From: Batkoa obscura | Lineage: Eukaryota > Entomophthoromycota > Entomophthoromycetes > Entomophthorales > Batkoaceae | Direction: 5' to 3' | NCBI GenBank assembly: GCA_030770535.1 | Contig: JASVEC010000013.1 | Span: 496,001-560,000 of the forward strand | Length of the DNA stretch: 64,000 bases | Part shown: positions 1 through 10,872 of the stretch, one piece after another | Numbering within the stretch: position 1 is the first letter of the stretch | Layout: the number at the start of each line of letters is the position of its first letter | Notes under the pieces: generated by a model | Databases searched by the model: none | Told to the model about the DNA's origin: nothing | The model's input: only the letters and a program-made list of their open reading frames with translations | Translations under genes and position numbers: made by a program

Positions 1-123
1 GTATATAGATAAAAAGAAGATGAAAAGAAATCAATTATCAAAATAATAATCAAAAAATAAACTTATCATAAGTTTTAAATTCAATTTACAATATTTATTG
101 TAATAATAACAATATAATTTATA

Positions 124-3100
124 ATGTTTAAAAAGAAAAATAAAGAAGTTGCCGTTGTTGATGAAAAGTCAAAAGTCGAAGAAAAAGGAGAAGTTATTGT
201 TCCAGTTCCATTACTAAAATTATGGGCTTTTGCTACCACTAAAGATGTATTTATCATTTTCTTAGCTATTGTATGTTCTATTTTGAATGGTGTAGCTCAA
301 CCTTTAATGTCTTTAATCTTTGCTGGTGTCATTAATATGTTCGCTACTTTTGCCCAACAAACCCTAAAAGATCCAGTAGGTGCTGGCGAAACTTTACAAA
401 ATGACGTCAATGGGTTATGTTTACAATTTGTTGGAATTGGTATAGCTACTTTAGTTACCGCTTATGGTCAAATGAGTTTATGGATGGCTGCTGGTGAATT
501 ACAAGCAGTTAGAATTCGTCATCGTTATTATCGTGCTATTTTATCCCAAGAAATGGGTTGGTTTGATTCCTCCTCTTCTGGTGATATTTCTTCAAGAATT
601 TCAGGTGATGTTAATTTAGTTCAAGAAGGCATCTCAGAGAAAATCGGTTTAATGATACAATATGTATCCACTTTTGTTACTGGTTTTGTTATTGCTTTTG
701 TCAAAGGTTGGAAATTAACTTTAGTTTTATTGGCCGTTGTCCCTTTATTAGCTGGTTGTGGTGCATTTATTGCTAAATTAATCTCTTCAAAATCCGCCGG
801 TGGTCAATCAGCTTATGGTGAAGCTGGCTCTGTTGCTGAAGAAGTATTTGCTGCTATTAGAACTATTCATTCGTTTGGGTCTCAAAAGCGTGAAGTTGAT
901 CGTTATGAAACCAAGATCTTTAAAGCACGTAAAGATGGATTTAGGAAAGCCATTATCACTGGGTTAGGTATTGGTACCATTTTAACCATTTTATTCTTTA
1001 CTTATGCCCTTGGTATGTGGTATGGTGCTAAATTGATTGATGAAGAAAACTATGGTCCAGACTCTGTATTAGCTGTTTTCTTTTCAGTGTTGATTGGAGC
1101 CATGTCTATTGGTCAAGCTGCTCCTTCTTTAACTGCTCTTGCAACTGCTCAAGGTGCAGCAGCCAAATTATTCCAAGTAATTGAGAGAGAATCTTTAATT
1201 AACCCATTTACATGTACTGAGGAAATGAAGAGTTTACAACAAAAAGTAGGTGATTTTGCTGGTAATATCAAATTCAATGATACCCGGTTTTCTTACCCAA
1301 GTAGACCAGAGGTTGAAGTTTTAAAGGGAGTTAATTTAAATATCGATTCTGGTACTACTGTAGCTTTGGTCGGACCTTCTGGATCTGGTAAAAGTACTAC
1401 AGTTGGTTTAATTGAACGTTTTTATGATGTCAATGGAGGTTCAGTTACTATTGATGGTATTAATATAAAAGATGTCAGTATCGAGTTTTTAAGAAGTCAT
1501 ATTGGTATTGTTGGTCAAGAGCCTATTTTATTTGCTACTACCATTAAGCAAAATATCTTATTTGGTTTACCTAATCATGAGTACAATGTTAATATAGATA
1601 GCTCTTTACAAAAAAGAATCGAAGATGCCTGTAAATTATCCAATATCCATGATTTTATTATGAGCTTACCTAAAGGTTATGATACCCAAGTAGGTGAAAA
1701 GGGTTCCTTATTATCTGGTGGTCAAAAACAACGTATTGCTATTGCTCGTGCTTTGATTAAAAATCCAAAAATTTTATTATTAGATGAAGCTACCTCTGCT
1801 CTTGACTCTGAATCTGAAAAATTAGTACAAACTGCTATTGATAATGCAGCTAAAAGCCGTACAACGGTTGTAATTGCTCATCGTTTATCAACAATCAAAA
1901 ATGCTGATAAAATTGTAGTATTTGATCATGGACATATCAGAGAAGAAGGTAGTCATGATGAATTATTAAGCAGAGGTGGTATCTATGCTGGATTAGTAGA
2001 ATCTCAAAAGATTCGTACAGAGGATAAAAAGGATAACGATAGTGATAAAGGAATGGACGTAGTACCCATTACTAAGAAGAAATCTTTAGTAGTAGAAAAC
2101 GAATATGGTGATATCGCCATTGATATTGATGGCAGTGAAGATAACGAATTAGATGAAATTGAAGATACTGGTATTATTAAAGCAGTAACTCGTAAGAGTA
2201 CAATTAAAGATGTCCAAAAACTAAGAGAAGAAAAATTAAAGAAAGAGCCATTACCTATTCTTCGAGTATTCAAAATGGCTACCCCATGGTCAGGATTAGT
2301 ATTTTTAGGATTAGTTGGTGCTTTAATTGACGGTGCTATTATGCCTATCTATTCTTTAATCCTTACTAGAGTATCTAAATCTTTTATTGATATTAAGATA
2401 CCTGAATTGCACGATACTGGTGTTAGTGATTCTAATTTTTGGGCTTTAATGTTTGTTGTCTTGGGCGTTATTTCGTTCTTTGCTATCAATGCAAGAATTG
2501 GGGCTTTAGAACACGTAGGTGAATCCGTAACTTATGATATCCGTTTAAATTCATTCAAAACCCTACTGAGTCAAGAGATTGCTTATTTTGATAATCCAAT
2601 TAATAGCGTTGGTATCCTCTCTTCTAAACTTTCTACTGAGGCTGAACAAATCCAAGGTTTAATTTCTAAAGTAACAGGCCCTATCATTATGGCTATTTCC
2701 ACTATGTGCGTTGGTTTAGGTATCGCTTTTGCTAATGGTTGGAAGTTAACCTTAGTTGTTTTGGCTTGTGTACCTGTCATTGCTTTAGCCAATGTATTAC
2801 AGATGCGTATACTTACTGACGTAAACGTTAAAACCAAAAAGAGTTACGAATTAGTATCTCAAATTGCCAGTGAATCTATTGTTAACATTCGTACTATTGC
2901 CGGGTTAACAAAAGAAAACGTATTCTTTGATGATTATATTACTCGTGTTAACATAGCTCATAAGTCCGCCTTAACTGGTGCCATTAAAGCCTCCTTTGGT
3001 TATTCATTATCTATGGGTTCTCCTTTCTTAATCAATGCTTTAGCTTTCTGGTATGGTACTACTTTAGTTGTTGCTGGTGAATACGATTTCACACAAATGT

Positions 3101-4017
3101 TCCAAGTTATAACTGCTGTATTATTTACTGGTATTGCTTTAGGACAATCTTCTTCTCAATTAACTACCTTTGTTAAATCAAAAGTAGCAGCCATCGATCT
3201 CTTTGAGTTGTTAGATCGTCAACCAGCTATCAGTTGTAGTGAAGATTATGGTACTCGTCCAGCTAAATTGTTGGGCAACTTGGAATTAAAGGATGCTAGA
3301 TTTTCTTATCCTACACGTCCAGATGCTCCTATCCTTCAAGGTTTAGATCTTTCCATTTTAGCTGGAAAAAAGGTGGCTTTAGTAGGTGCCTCAGGCTCTG
3401 GAAAATCTACTGTCATTGGATTAGCTCAGCGATTCTATGACTTGAACTCTGGCTCATTACATATAGAAGGGACTAATATTAAAGAATGGAATTTGCCTTA
3501 TTTAAGATCAGGTATGGCCATAGTAGGACAAGAACCAGTTTTATTTGATTTAACTATCAGAGAAAATATAGCTTATGGTAGACCTGATGCAAGTGAAGAA
3601 GAGATTATCAATGCTGCTAAGATGGCAAATGCTCATAACTTTATTTTGGAACAACCTGAAGGTTATGATACTAGAGTTGGTGAACGTGGTGGTAAATTAT
3701 CTGGTGGTCAAAAACAAAGAATTGCTATTGCTAGAGCCGTGCTCTTAAATCCTAAGTTATTGTTATTAGACGAAGCTACCTCAGCTTTAGATTCCGATTC
3801 TGAAAAAGTAGTACAAGTTGCATTAGATAAAGCTGCAGAAGGTAGAACAACAATTACTATTGCTCATCGTCTTTCTACAGTACAAGATTGTGATTGTATT
3901 GTAGTAATGAAGTTGGGTAAAATGGTTGAAATGGGCACTCATGAAGAATTATTAGAATTAAAAGGATATTATTATTCTTTGGTTACGCAGCAACAATTGA
4001 CTAAAGAGGAGGAATAG
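124..4017 (+). CDS. Full-length ABCB (P-glycoprotein/MDR) ABC transporter, copy 1
   Basis: Uninterrupted 1297-residue frame with the order TMD1-NBD1-TMD2-NBD2, the usual size for full ABCB exporters of hydrophobic compounds or peptides. NBD1: Walker A GPSGSGKST with Lys423, signature LSGGQ at 530-534, Walker B ILLLDE at 550-555. NBD2: Walker A GASGSGKST with Lys1094, LSGGQ at 1192-1196, Walker B LLLLDE at 1212-1217. Both ATP sites look intact, and both halves end in an IAHRLST H-loop. A charged linker (about residues 635-720) joins the halves. The start is the first ATG after an AT-rich leader and is followed by a lysine-rich N-terminus, so there is no signal peptide. No introns are evident. 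Residues about 1102-1259 lie in a tract nearly identical to the transporter at 20514-24395. Plasma or vacuolar membrane location is inferred from the family. The exact substrate cannot be told. Confidence 0.96.
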   Translation: MFKKKNKEVAVVDEKSKVEEKGEVIVPVPLLKLWAFATTKDVFIIFLAIVCSILNGVAQPLMSLIFAGVINMFATFAQQTLKDPVGAGETLQNDVNGLCLQFVGIGIATLVTAYGQMSLWMAAGELQAVRIRHRYYRAILSQEMGWFDSSSSGDISSRISGDVNLVQEGISEKIGLMIQYVSTFVTGFVIAFVKGWKLTLVLLAVVPLLAGCGAFIAKLISSKSAGGQSAYGEAGSVAEEVFAAIRTIHSFGSQKREVDRYETKIFKARKDGFRKAIITGLGIGTILTILFFTYALGMWYGAKLIDEENYGPDSVLAVFFSVLIGAMSIGQAAPSLTALATAQGAAAKLFQVIERESLINPFTCTEEMKSLQQKVGDFAGNIKFNDTRFSYPSRPEVEVLKGVNLNIDSGTTVALVGPSGSGKSTTVGLIERFYDVNGGSVTIDGINIKDVSIEFLRSHIGIVGQEPILFATTIKQNILFGLPNHEYNVNIDSSLQKRIEDACKLSNIHDFIMSLPKGYDTQVGEKGSLLSGGQKQRIAIARALIKNPKILLLDEATSALDSESEKLVQTAIDNAAKSRTTVVIAHRLSTIKNADKIVVFDHGHIREEGSHDELLSRGGIYAGLVESQKIRTEDKKDNDSDKGMDVVPITKKKSLVVENEYGDIAIDIDGSEDNELDEIEDTGIIKAVTRKSTIKDVQKLREEKLKKEPLPILRVFKMATPWSGLVFLGLVGALIDGAIMPIYSLILTRVSKSFIDIKIPELHDTGVSDSNFWALMFVVLGVISFFAINARIGALEHVGESVTYDIRLNSFKTLLSQEIAYFDNPINSVGILSSKLSTEAEQIQGLISKVTGPIIMAISTMCVGLGIAFANGWKLTLVVLACVPVIALANVLQMRILTDVNVKTKKSYELVSQIASESIVNIRTIAGLTKENVFFDDYITRVNIAHKSALTGAIKASFGYSLSMGSPFLINALAFWYGTTLVVAGEYDFTQMFQVITAVLFTGIALGQSSSQLTTFVKSKVAAIDLFELLDRQPAISCSEDYGTRPAKLLGNLELKDARFSYPTRPDAPILQGLDLSILAGKKVALVGASGSGKSTVIGLAQRFYDLNSGSLHIEGTNIKEWNLPYLRSGMAIVGQEPVLFDLTIRENIAYGRPDASEEEIINAAKMANAHNFILEQPEGYDTRVGERGGKLSGGQKQRIAIARAVLLNPKLLLLDEATSALDSDSEKVVQVALDKAAEGRTTITIAHRLSTVQDCDCIVVMKLGKMVEMGTHEELLELKGYYYSLVTQQQLTKEEE
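3426..3900 (+). repeat. Conversion-like tract shared with the second ABC gene (copy A)
   Basis: 475 bp covering the NBD2 Q-loop, signature and Walker B region. Compared base by base with the reverse complement of 20625-21099 it shows two mismatches and no indel. Immediately outside the tract the two genes differ at many positions. This looks like recent interlocus gene conversion. Confidence 0.9.
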
Positions 4018-5391
4018 AAGCTCATTTACTGGTTTATAATTTTATTAATAAATAATAGCATATTTTTTTAACTTATAAATTTTTTTGTTTTTTTGGTTTA
4101 ATAATTGAGCATAAATTTATAAACAAACTAATACTATAATAATAACACAATATAATTTTATTTTAAATGATAGATTATCAAAAAAGGTTTGTTGAATCGA
4201 AACATTCAAGAAATAACAAACAACCTAGTTCAAAATACAATATTTTTAATCTATCAAATTTATCAAGAAAGTAATTTAAACAAAACTGGTGTAAAATTTT
4301 TCCTCAATAATTCAAAACGAAAAATAAACAAATAATAAAATTTATAAAGGAAGTTGTTATATTTTGACCATAACTATTTTAATTTACGCTACTAAGTTTT
4401 ATACTTTGTTTACTTTATCTAAAGTATTGTTCCGATATTTTGATCAGTTTGTTTATGTTTCTTTCCTGAGATAAATGTGGTGTTAAAAATACTGTAAAGT
4501 TTCTTGCACTACCAAGAATTCCGAAAAGATTTAAAAAACTATGATATATCAATTTCACTGACTATTGCCCAATAACCTATTAATTCCGAAAATCTTTAAA
4601 TTATATATTAATATTTATCTAAATAATATACAATAGGTCCTAGTATGGTGTATTTTTACTAATTTCACTGTAGCTTATTAATAATGATAGAAAAACAAAT
4701 GCTTTAATAAAATTTTAAGCATTAAGATAAAAATAATGTCAATAATAAAATTTATTTTAGTTGGGGATGTATTTTTGTGTTTAAGAATTTTACTAACAAT
4801 TTTTTCACTCAAATAGCGCTTAAAAGAAGGAAAAAGTGATGAAGCCAAAAAAAACACCCCAGTTGAATAGTATTGAATAGTATTGAATGGAAAAATAAAA
4901 TCAATTAAAACAAGCTATAGTTAAAAGCATGGCTTTTATTATATTAATTCTATTATATAATATTTCAGTATATTTACTTATAGTTTTATAACTTACTATA
5001 TTAAACAAATTTGATTCGGATAGCATAATAAGAGTAAAAATTAAAATATCATGGTTGCTTTATAGTTAATAGATACAATAATTATATAAAAACTACTTAA
5101 TTAATAGAATTTCTTAAATATTTAGTAAAAATAATCAATTGAACTACTCTGGCTTTATGAAATTTAATTATAGTAAATAACCACTTTTTCCTAATCTTTA
5201 TGTGATGTAAACACATTACAACAATATAGCTAATAATTTGTTTCAAGAACATTTATTTCAACATGTTGGCTAAATTGCTTTATTTAGAGATTTCAAAAGT
5301 ATCAATTATTAATAATAATATAACATTAAGTAACTATGTTGAAATGAAAAAGTATTTAAGATAAGTGGGTGTAAAAAAAACATTTACAAAA
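4018..5391. other. Intergenic spacer between ABC transporter and S28 peptidase
   Basis: AT-rich spacer between two genes on the same strand. The only recognisable item is the 98-bp inverted-repeat element at 4763-4860. I see no RNA gene or coding exon. Confidence 0.6.
4763..4860 (+). mobile_element. 98-bp palindromic MITE, copy 1
   Basis: Starts GGGGATGT and ends in CACCCC. It is flanked by a direct repeat AGTT at 4759-4762 and 4861-4864, read as a 4-bp target-site duplication. It carries the family's internal landmarks: AAGAATTTTACTAACAAT, an AGCGCT centre, and a purine-rich right half. Orientation 'A' is the strand where TTTAAGAATTTTACTAAC reads 5' to 3'. It has no coding capacity. Confidence 0.85.
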
Positions 5392-6825
5392 ATGAATTTT
5401 AGATTATTTCAAATTTCAATAATATTTCTATCCGTAATGGCTGAGCCATATTACGGTGGATTGTTAAAAGTAAATAATGGTGTGTTAAAGAAGTTTAAAG
5501 TTTTTAGGAGTGGAGGTTCAACGGAGCAATGGTTTAATCAATCTTTAACCCATGATGGCGGCCCAGATAGCAGAAAGTTTTGGAAGCAACGTTATTTTGT
5601 AAATGATCAATATTACCAACCAGGCGGGCCTGCTTTTCTTTATGTAAGTGGCGAAGATGAACTCGATGGTAGCTGGGCACAATATTCACTTTTAGCTAAA
5701 GCAGCTGAAGAACATAAAGGAGTCGTATATGCTTTAGAACATCGGTTTTATGGACAATCTCATCCTAAACCTGATTTAAACCTTGACAGTTTGAAATACC
5801 TTACTTCTGATTTGGCTATTGGCGATTTGGCTACCTTTGTTCTAAATATTACATTACCACAATCGAGTACCAATGGGACTAGTAACTCCAATACTAAATG
5901 GATAATTGGGGGTGGAAGTTATGCAGGAAATATTGCTGCTTGGGCACGTTCTATATATCCAAACATCTTTTATGGAGCAATTGCGTCCTCTGCGCCAGTT
6001 GAAGCAAAAGAAAACTTTTATGAATATGATTTGCAGGTTCAAAAATCAATTGTTGTAAATGGTGGACAAGACTGCTTAAATTATTACATTGAAAACATTA
6101 AAGCAATTGATCATGTATTGTTTAGTGGTGACGAAGTTAAGATCAAAGCTTTAAAGGAAAAATTTAATTGTGCAGATGTTGATAATAGATATTTTGTTAG
6201 CAGTTTAGGCCAAATTGGTGGTATAGTTCAGGATAGCAACAACACTAAAATTAATATTGCCAATCATTGTAAATCATTGCATTTAAAGGGATCGGGTGCC
6301 GAAAAGTTAAATGATTTTGCTTTAAATTTCAAAAAAATCCTTGGAAGAAATACATGTAAAAGCTTTACTGACTTTTCCCATTATAGTTCTACTCGCCAGC
6401 CTGCCCCTAATGAATCTACACGTCAATGGTTCTATCAATCTTGTAATGAATTCGGTTACTGGCAAGTTGCACCACCAAAAAACTTTCCTTCATTGAAATC
6501 TCGCCTTTTTGATGTTGCTTTTAATCGTGAATCAATTTGTAGTACTGTTTTTGGCCCCAAAGGGCCTGCATATCCCAATATCAATGAAACCAATAAAAAA
6601 TATCAAGGTAAAAGCATTAGGTTTGATCGATTGTTGTTTGTTAATGGGGAGCTTGATCCATGGATTCCACTTTCTGTTACTAATTCAACGGATAAACTAC
6701 AATCTATAATTATCAAAGGAGCTGCGCATTGTACTGATTTAGCTTATCCAGATTCAAGTGACACACAATATGTTGCAGAAGCAAAGAGAAAAGTTCTTGA
6801 ATTTATCAGAAACATATTAAAATAA
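5392..6825 (+). CDS. Secreted S28 family serine peptidase (prolyl carboxypeptidase/TSSP-like), copy 1
   Basis: 477 residues if started at the ATG at 5392. The in-frame GTG at 5365 is an unlikely start, and the ATG gives a clean signal peptide (MNFRLFQISIIFLSVMA). The alpha/beta-hydrolase triad of S28 is visible: nucleophile Ser176 in GGGSYAGN, Asp422 in NGELDPW, His446 in GAAHC. Family hallmarks WFNQ.L.HD and RYFVND appear near the N-terminus, and E.HRFYG follows. There are several possible N-glycosylation sites. S28 enzymes cleave after proline or release dipeptides in acidic or extracellular compartments, so nutrient or host-protein digestion is a reasonable role. Single exon. Its paralogue lies at 25806-27236 and is clearly diverged, without a conversion tract. 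Confidence 0.95.
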   Translation: MNFRLFQISIIFLSVMAEPYYGGLLKVNNGVLKKFKVFRSGGSTEQWFNQSLTHDGGPDSRKFWKQRYFVNDQYYQPGGPAFLYVSGEDELDGSWAQYSLLAKAAEEHKGVVYALEHRFYGQSHPKPDLNLDSLKYLTSDLAIGDLATFVLNITLPQSSTNGTSNSNTKWIIGGGSYAGNIAAWARSIYPNIFYGAIASSAPVEAKENFYEYDLQVQKSIVVNGGQDCLNYYIENIKAIDHVLFSGDEVKIKALKEKFNCADVDNRYFVSSLGQIGGIVQDSNNTKINIANHCKSLHLKGSGAEKLNDFALNFKKILGRNTCKSFTDFSHYSSTRQPAPNESTRQWFYQSCNEFGYWQVAPPKNFPSLKSRLFDVAFNRESICSTVFGPKGPAYPNINETNKKYQGKSIRFDRLLFVNGELDPWIPLSVTNSTDKLQSIIIKGAAHCTDLAYPDSSDTQYVAEAKRKVLEFIRNILK

Positions 6826-7896
6826 ATGGAATAAAAACAATAACTACAAATATTCGATGTCTATACTTAAACTTTATTAAGTAGGTAAACTAGTATCATT
6901 CACAATAATATTGAGATGCTTCAGCTATGATTTATAAAGTTCTCAGGGGCCTTAACAGTGGTTTCAGCATTTTTGAATCCATATTGTTATTTTGTTTAAT
7001 CAAAAATAAAAACAAAGTTTTCAAATACAAAAATAATCGTATCATTGATTCAAAGGTCTCTGTTAAGAATTGTTATTGTCATTAAAAAATTGGATTATCT
7101 GAGTTTTACTAAAAAATGGGCTGTTACTGTGCAGTTCTATTGTCTGATTAATTTCTCTTAAAAATGTACTATTTGTAGGGTATGACAATAATCTTAAAAA
7201 CCTGGTAATCCAGAAAAAGGGGCTCCGATATCTCCGATAGTTATGATTGTTGCTTTACTTATTTTGAATTTAAAAATTACAAAAACAAGTCCAACCATAG
7301 AAAATATATAACTCACTAATGGTAATAGTGTATAGTTAGGTAGTCTGATGAATACCTTATACTTTGTCCTTGAACTGTTACTACCACTATTTGCTCCTCA
7401 CTTATTCAATACACTCTTTTTTAATGCCAAATAATGATTGGTCATAATTTAAATACTAGTCATATAAATACAGAAAATATAGGAAAGAGCGCTGGCCCAA
7501 ATTTGGTTGTAACCCTCCATACAACTATATCTCCTTTTATCAAAAACCATACCCATCAGTCGTTTTTATTTTATTAAATGCTGCTAATAGTGTGCCTTGA
7601 AAATAAGGATGATATACTATAAATCAACGTTATCATGTGTAGTTTGATCTCAAATTACGGTTTATAGATAATAAAAATATAGAAATGGTTGAGGTATAAA
7701 GTATCATAATCCATTGATGGAGTTTACATTTAGCTGGTGTCAAAGAAGCAAAAATAAGTATAATTCAAGATATTGAATCTGATAAATCGCTTATTAAAAA
7801 AGTGCGTAAAAGTATATGAAACTTATTAAGTTCAAAGCAAAATACTTTTTAAATTTTAAATTGTTAAAAATTGATAGATTTTCTTTAATAAAATAT

Positions 7897-7994
7897 GAGG
7901 ATATATTTTTATGTTTAAGAATTTTACTAACAAATTTTCTACTCAAATAGTGTTTAAAAGATGGAAAAAGTGATGAAATCAAAAAAATATCCCC
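7897..7994 (+). mobile_element. 98-bp palindromic MITE, copy 2
   Basis: Ends GAGGATAT...ATATCCCC, orientation A, with an ATAT direct repeat at 7893-7896 and 7995-7998. Terminal bases are slightly decayed relative to GGGGATGT. Confidence 0.85.
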
Positions 7995-9311
7995 ATATTT
8001 AAAATGTTTCACTTAATTCTATTAGAAAACTGTCTCAACCTTTTAAATAATAAAATAATAGTCTTTACATAATGCGTTTATAATAAAAAAAGGTAATCTA
8101 GAATATATAATCTACTTTAACAAACTAATGTGGTACTGTAAAAAATAAGATACGGTTATGAGGCTAAATTTCGATATATTTTTAGAATGATTTTAAATAA
8201 ACTCGTATTATGTAATATATTATTTATTGTAGTTATAAGATAAAAATGAGGTAAACGTATAAATATAAAATATAGAAAAGGCATTATGTGGTTTTATTAT
8301 AGATTAAAGTTTAAAAAACTAATGTATATAAAAGCTGTTTTAAGCTCCAAGATTGCTCAAAAATGAGCCCATTATGTAAATTTATTAATATTTTAGTTAC
8401 TTTTTTCCTTTTAAATTCCAAGTAGCGGTATATCCCTTTTTGACATAATATTAAAGATTCAACCATTTTAGCATAACGTTATAATGTACCAAGTATTCTA
8501 TCTAATACGCAATAATTAAGGTTATTAATTTACTATCGCTTATTTCTAATAGCATTGGTAAAAAGAACTTAAATACTTAACTTATCACTATCAAAATAAG
8601 GTGGATAAGGTGGATTATAGATTATGATGGGAAATAAATGATAAAAAAGTAATAAAAATTAAACTTAAATAGTAAATTTAAATAGTAAATTTAAATAAAC
8701 TTTAAAGCTTTTAGGGTCATTCATTATAGCATAGATTCTAGATTACAAACCATACAAGAACCACAATATCGGACTTATATTAAGAATTCTATTTTGGAAT
8801 CATTAGAGTCTCTGCATTTTTATTTATAGAAAATCGTGCTATCTATATCTTTATTTATTTTGTTCATTTTATTCTGAGGTTTTGTGAAATTATGATGATT
8901 TTATTTATTAATAGCAATAGTTTATATTAATAAGAATGGTTCTTTTATTGCTATTATAGTCCATTATATATATCATAACTAATAACTTTGATTTATTAAG
9001 TAAGAAGATTCTAAATTGATTACATTTAGGGTTTATCCTTTACTGGTTAGAAGCTTTTGTTTTTTTTAAAATGAGCCAAGTAAAAAAGATAATTAAAATT
9101 AAAAAATAGCGAAAATTAAATAAGTTTGCACTTATTTTAATAATAACTTATATTCATTATTATTCAAAAATGTAACTTTTTTAAATTATATTAATAGCAG
9201 CGAGTTCTTTTACCTTCGTTAATCAATAAAATGACAGAGTTTTATAACAAGATAGGAACAGTAGTACAAAGATGATTAATATGAACACCTTTAGGGTACT
9301 TTAAAGTGAAG

Positions 9312-9515
9312 TTAAACAATATAAGCGCTTCTATAAAAATTTAACAAATCCATTAATTTGATCCTCGTGGTTATGTATAAGATAACCCTTTGTGCTCCTT
9401 TTACATTACTATTTATAACAATCAATTCTGCTCTTTTCTGATGTTCTGTTTTATAATAAATTTTGGGACTGTAACCTTTTATGGGTTTGTGAATATTTGA
9501 AAAATATGAAACCAT
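9312..9515 (-). pseudogene. Possible transposase-like coding relic
   Basis: A 67-residue open stretch reading MVSYFSNIHKPIKGYSPKIY and onward, with richer codon use than the surrounding desert. The GYSPK motif recalls the conserved block after the second acidic residue in IS630/Tc1-type DNA transposases. No acidic triad or neighbouring domain can be seen, so the assignment is a guess. It could equally be a chance reading frame. Confidence 0.2.
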
Positions 9516-10029
9516 AGTAAGAATAAAGATAAGGTAGTATTACCAAGTAAATAACATCAATTATTATCAAGGTCTAAGATAAAACTTTTGTATATAGTTA
9601 ACATTTATATAACACTACAATAACAGCGAAGAATAAGATGTTTTAAAATAATAATAAAAAGGAGAATTAAAATCAAAAATAGGAATGGAAAAGGGGTTGA
9701 GGAAAATTGTTTAAATATTACAAAATTTATTTAAATAAAATTAAAAAATGTGATTAAGATACATAAACAGGTTAGGTAGATATAAGAAGAATGATGGGAT
9801 ATTACAATATAAACTTTAAGAAAAAATGAATAGTAAAACTTAAATAATTGAAATTGAAACTATTATTATAATACTTTCAACTAATTTTGTTTTTTTGTAA
9901 TGAATTATTATAAATAGTTAATAATAAAAGATATGACCATGCTAGAAAATATAAAATCTACAAAAGATAAAAAATCTGGTGTTTCTCAAAAACTTATAAC
10001 GTCAAATCATAATATCAAAAAGCAATAGC

Positions 10030-10872
10030 CTATTTTTTAGCTACCATTTTCCTTATATGGGTGCGTATATGTTGATTAAGATTATCCGATCTTGAGAATG
10101 CTTTCCCACAATCAATATACGAACAAATAAATGACTTTATAGGATTATGTACTGAATTCAAATGTCTTTTGAGATGCTCTGATCTTTTAAATGTTTTATT
10201 ACATCCTGGTTTAGGGCAATCAAATGGCAAATCACAAACCGGTTTAGTACATTTGCGTTTATTGCGTGTTATTTTAGTCTTAGAATTACCCTGTTGTTGG
10301 TTATCATTTACACCGTTAATATTATTATTATGTAAAGTTGACTCTAAATCCATTTTAATTGGGCTAATTGCTTCTGGAGAAGCTACTTTCTCATTAAATG
10401 AAAATGGTGGTGAATTTAGTGTTATACTGGCTTCACTTCCTTTATTTAATAAACTTGTTTCAATAATACTTGAAGTAGGTGATGAATTACTATTATTCAT
10501 TATTAGTGAGTTATTCATATTGTTCATATTCATGTTGTTACTTGTTAATAATAATTCCGGCATCATTGTTGCAGCAGCAGTAGTGGAAGTCATTGGATCA
10601 TAATAGTTCAACAAATGATAGTTCAAATGATAATTATAAATAGGATGGGGATGAGTAGCCATTACTGGAGGGGGCAATAGGGCCATACCAGAAGAGGAAG
10701 GCGATAGCGAAGAAGACTGATGCTGTAAGTAAAATTGCGAAGATAAAATGGGCTCAAAGTAAGATAATTCATTATTGGTAGCTGCGTTATTTAGGTTTGT
10801 AGCTGAACAGTAATTATAAGGATCTTGTACGTTTATTTCTTGATATAGTTGTTTTTTATTGTACTCTTCCAT
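10030..10872 (-). CDS. C2H2 zinc-finger transcription factor, copy 1
   Basis: 280 residues. The N-terminal about 210 residues are low complexity (Asn, Ser, Thr, Met, Pro) and probably act as a disordered regulatory region. The C-terminus carries two adjacent C2H2 fingers: [19 protein letters not shown] and [19 protein letters not shown]. The [16 protein letters not shown] recognition helices match the MSN2/MSN4/CMR1 class, which binds AGGGG/CCCCT stress elements (family knowledge). A basic stretch ([10 protein letters not shown]) just before the fingers could be a nuclear localisation signal. Single exon. It ends with the fingers almost at the C-terminus, the same design as the paralogue at 16283-17275. 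A 3.2 kb spacer lies upstream of its start. Confidence 0.9.
   Translation of the reverse strand: MEEYNKKQLYQEINVQDPYNYCSATNLNNAATNNELSYFEPILSSQFYLQHQSSSLSPSSSGMALLPPPVMATHPHPIYNYHLNYHLLNYYDPMTSTTAAATMMPELLLTSNNMNMNNMNNSLIMNNSNSSPTSSIIETSLLNKGSEASITLNSPPFSFNEKVASPEAISPIKMDLESTLHNNNINGVNDNQQQGNSKTKITRNKRKCTKPVCDLPFDCPKPGCNKTFKRSEHLKRHLNSVHNPIKSFICSYIDCGKAFSRSDNLNQHIRTHIRKMVAKK

Larger units (their letters stand above)
6826..10029. other. Long intergenic region
   Basis: 3.2 kb of AT-rich sequence between the convergent S28 gene and the first zinc-finger gene. It contains one MITE (7897-7994) and a weak relic of coding sequence at 9312-9515 (-). I can support nothing else. Confidence 0.5.

Noticed and set aside
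2004-2837. Minus-strand open frames inside ABC copy 1
   Set aside because: Shadows of the real coding strand; no domain features.
5365-5391. Upstream GTG start for S28 copy 1
   Set aside because: Eukaryotic initiation favours the ATG at 5392, which also places the signal peptide at the very N-terminus.
7794-8012. Short open frame with SLFPSFKHYLSRKFVSK-like residues, repeated elsewhere
   Set aside because: The shared peptide is the translation of the 98-bp MITE; similarity follows the DNA element.
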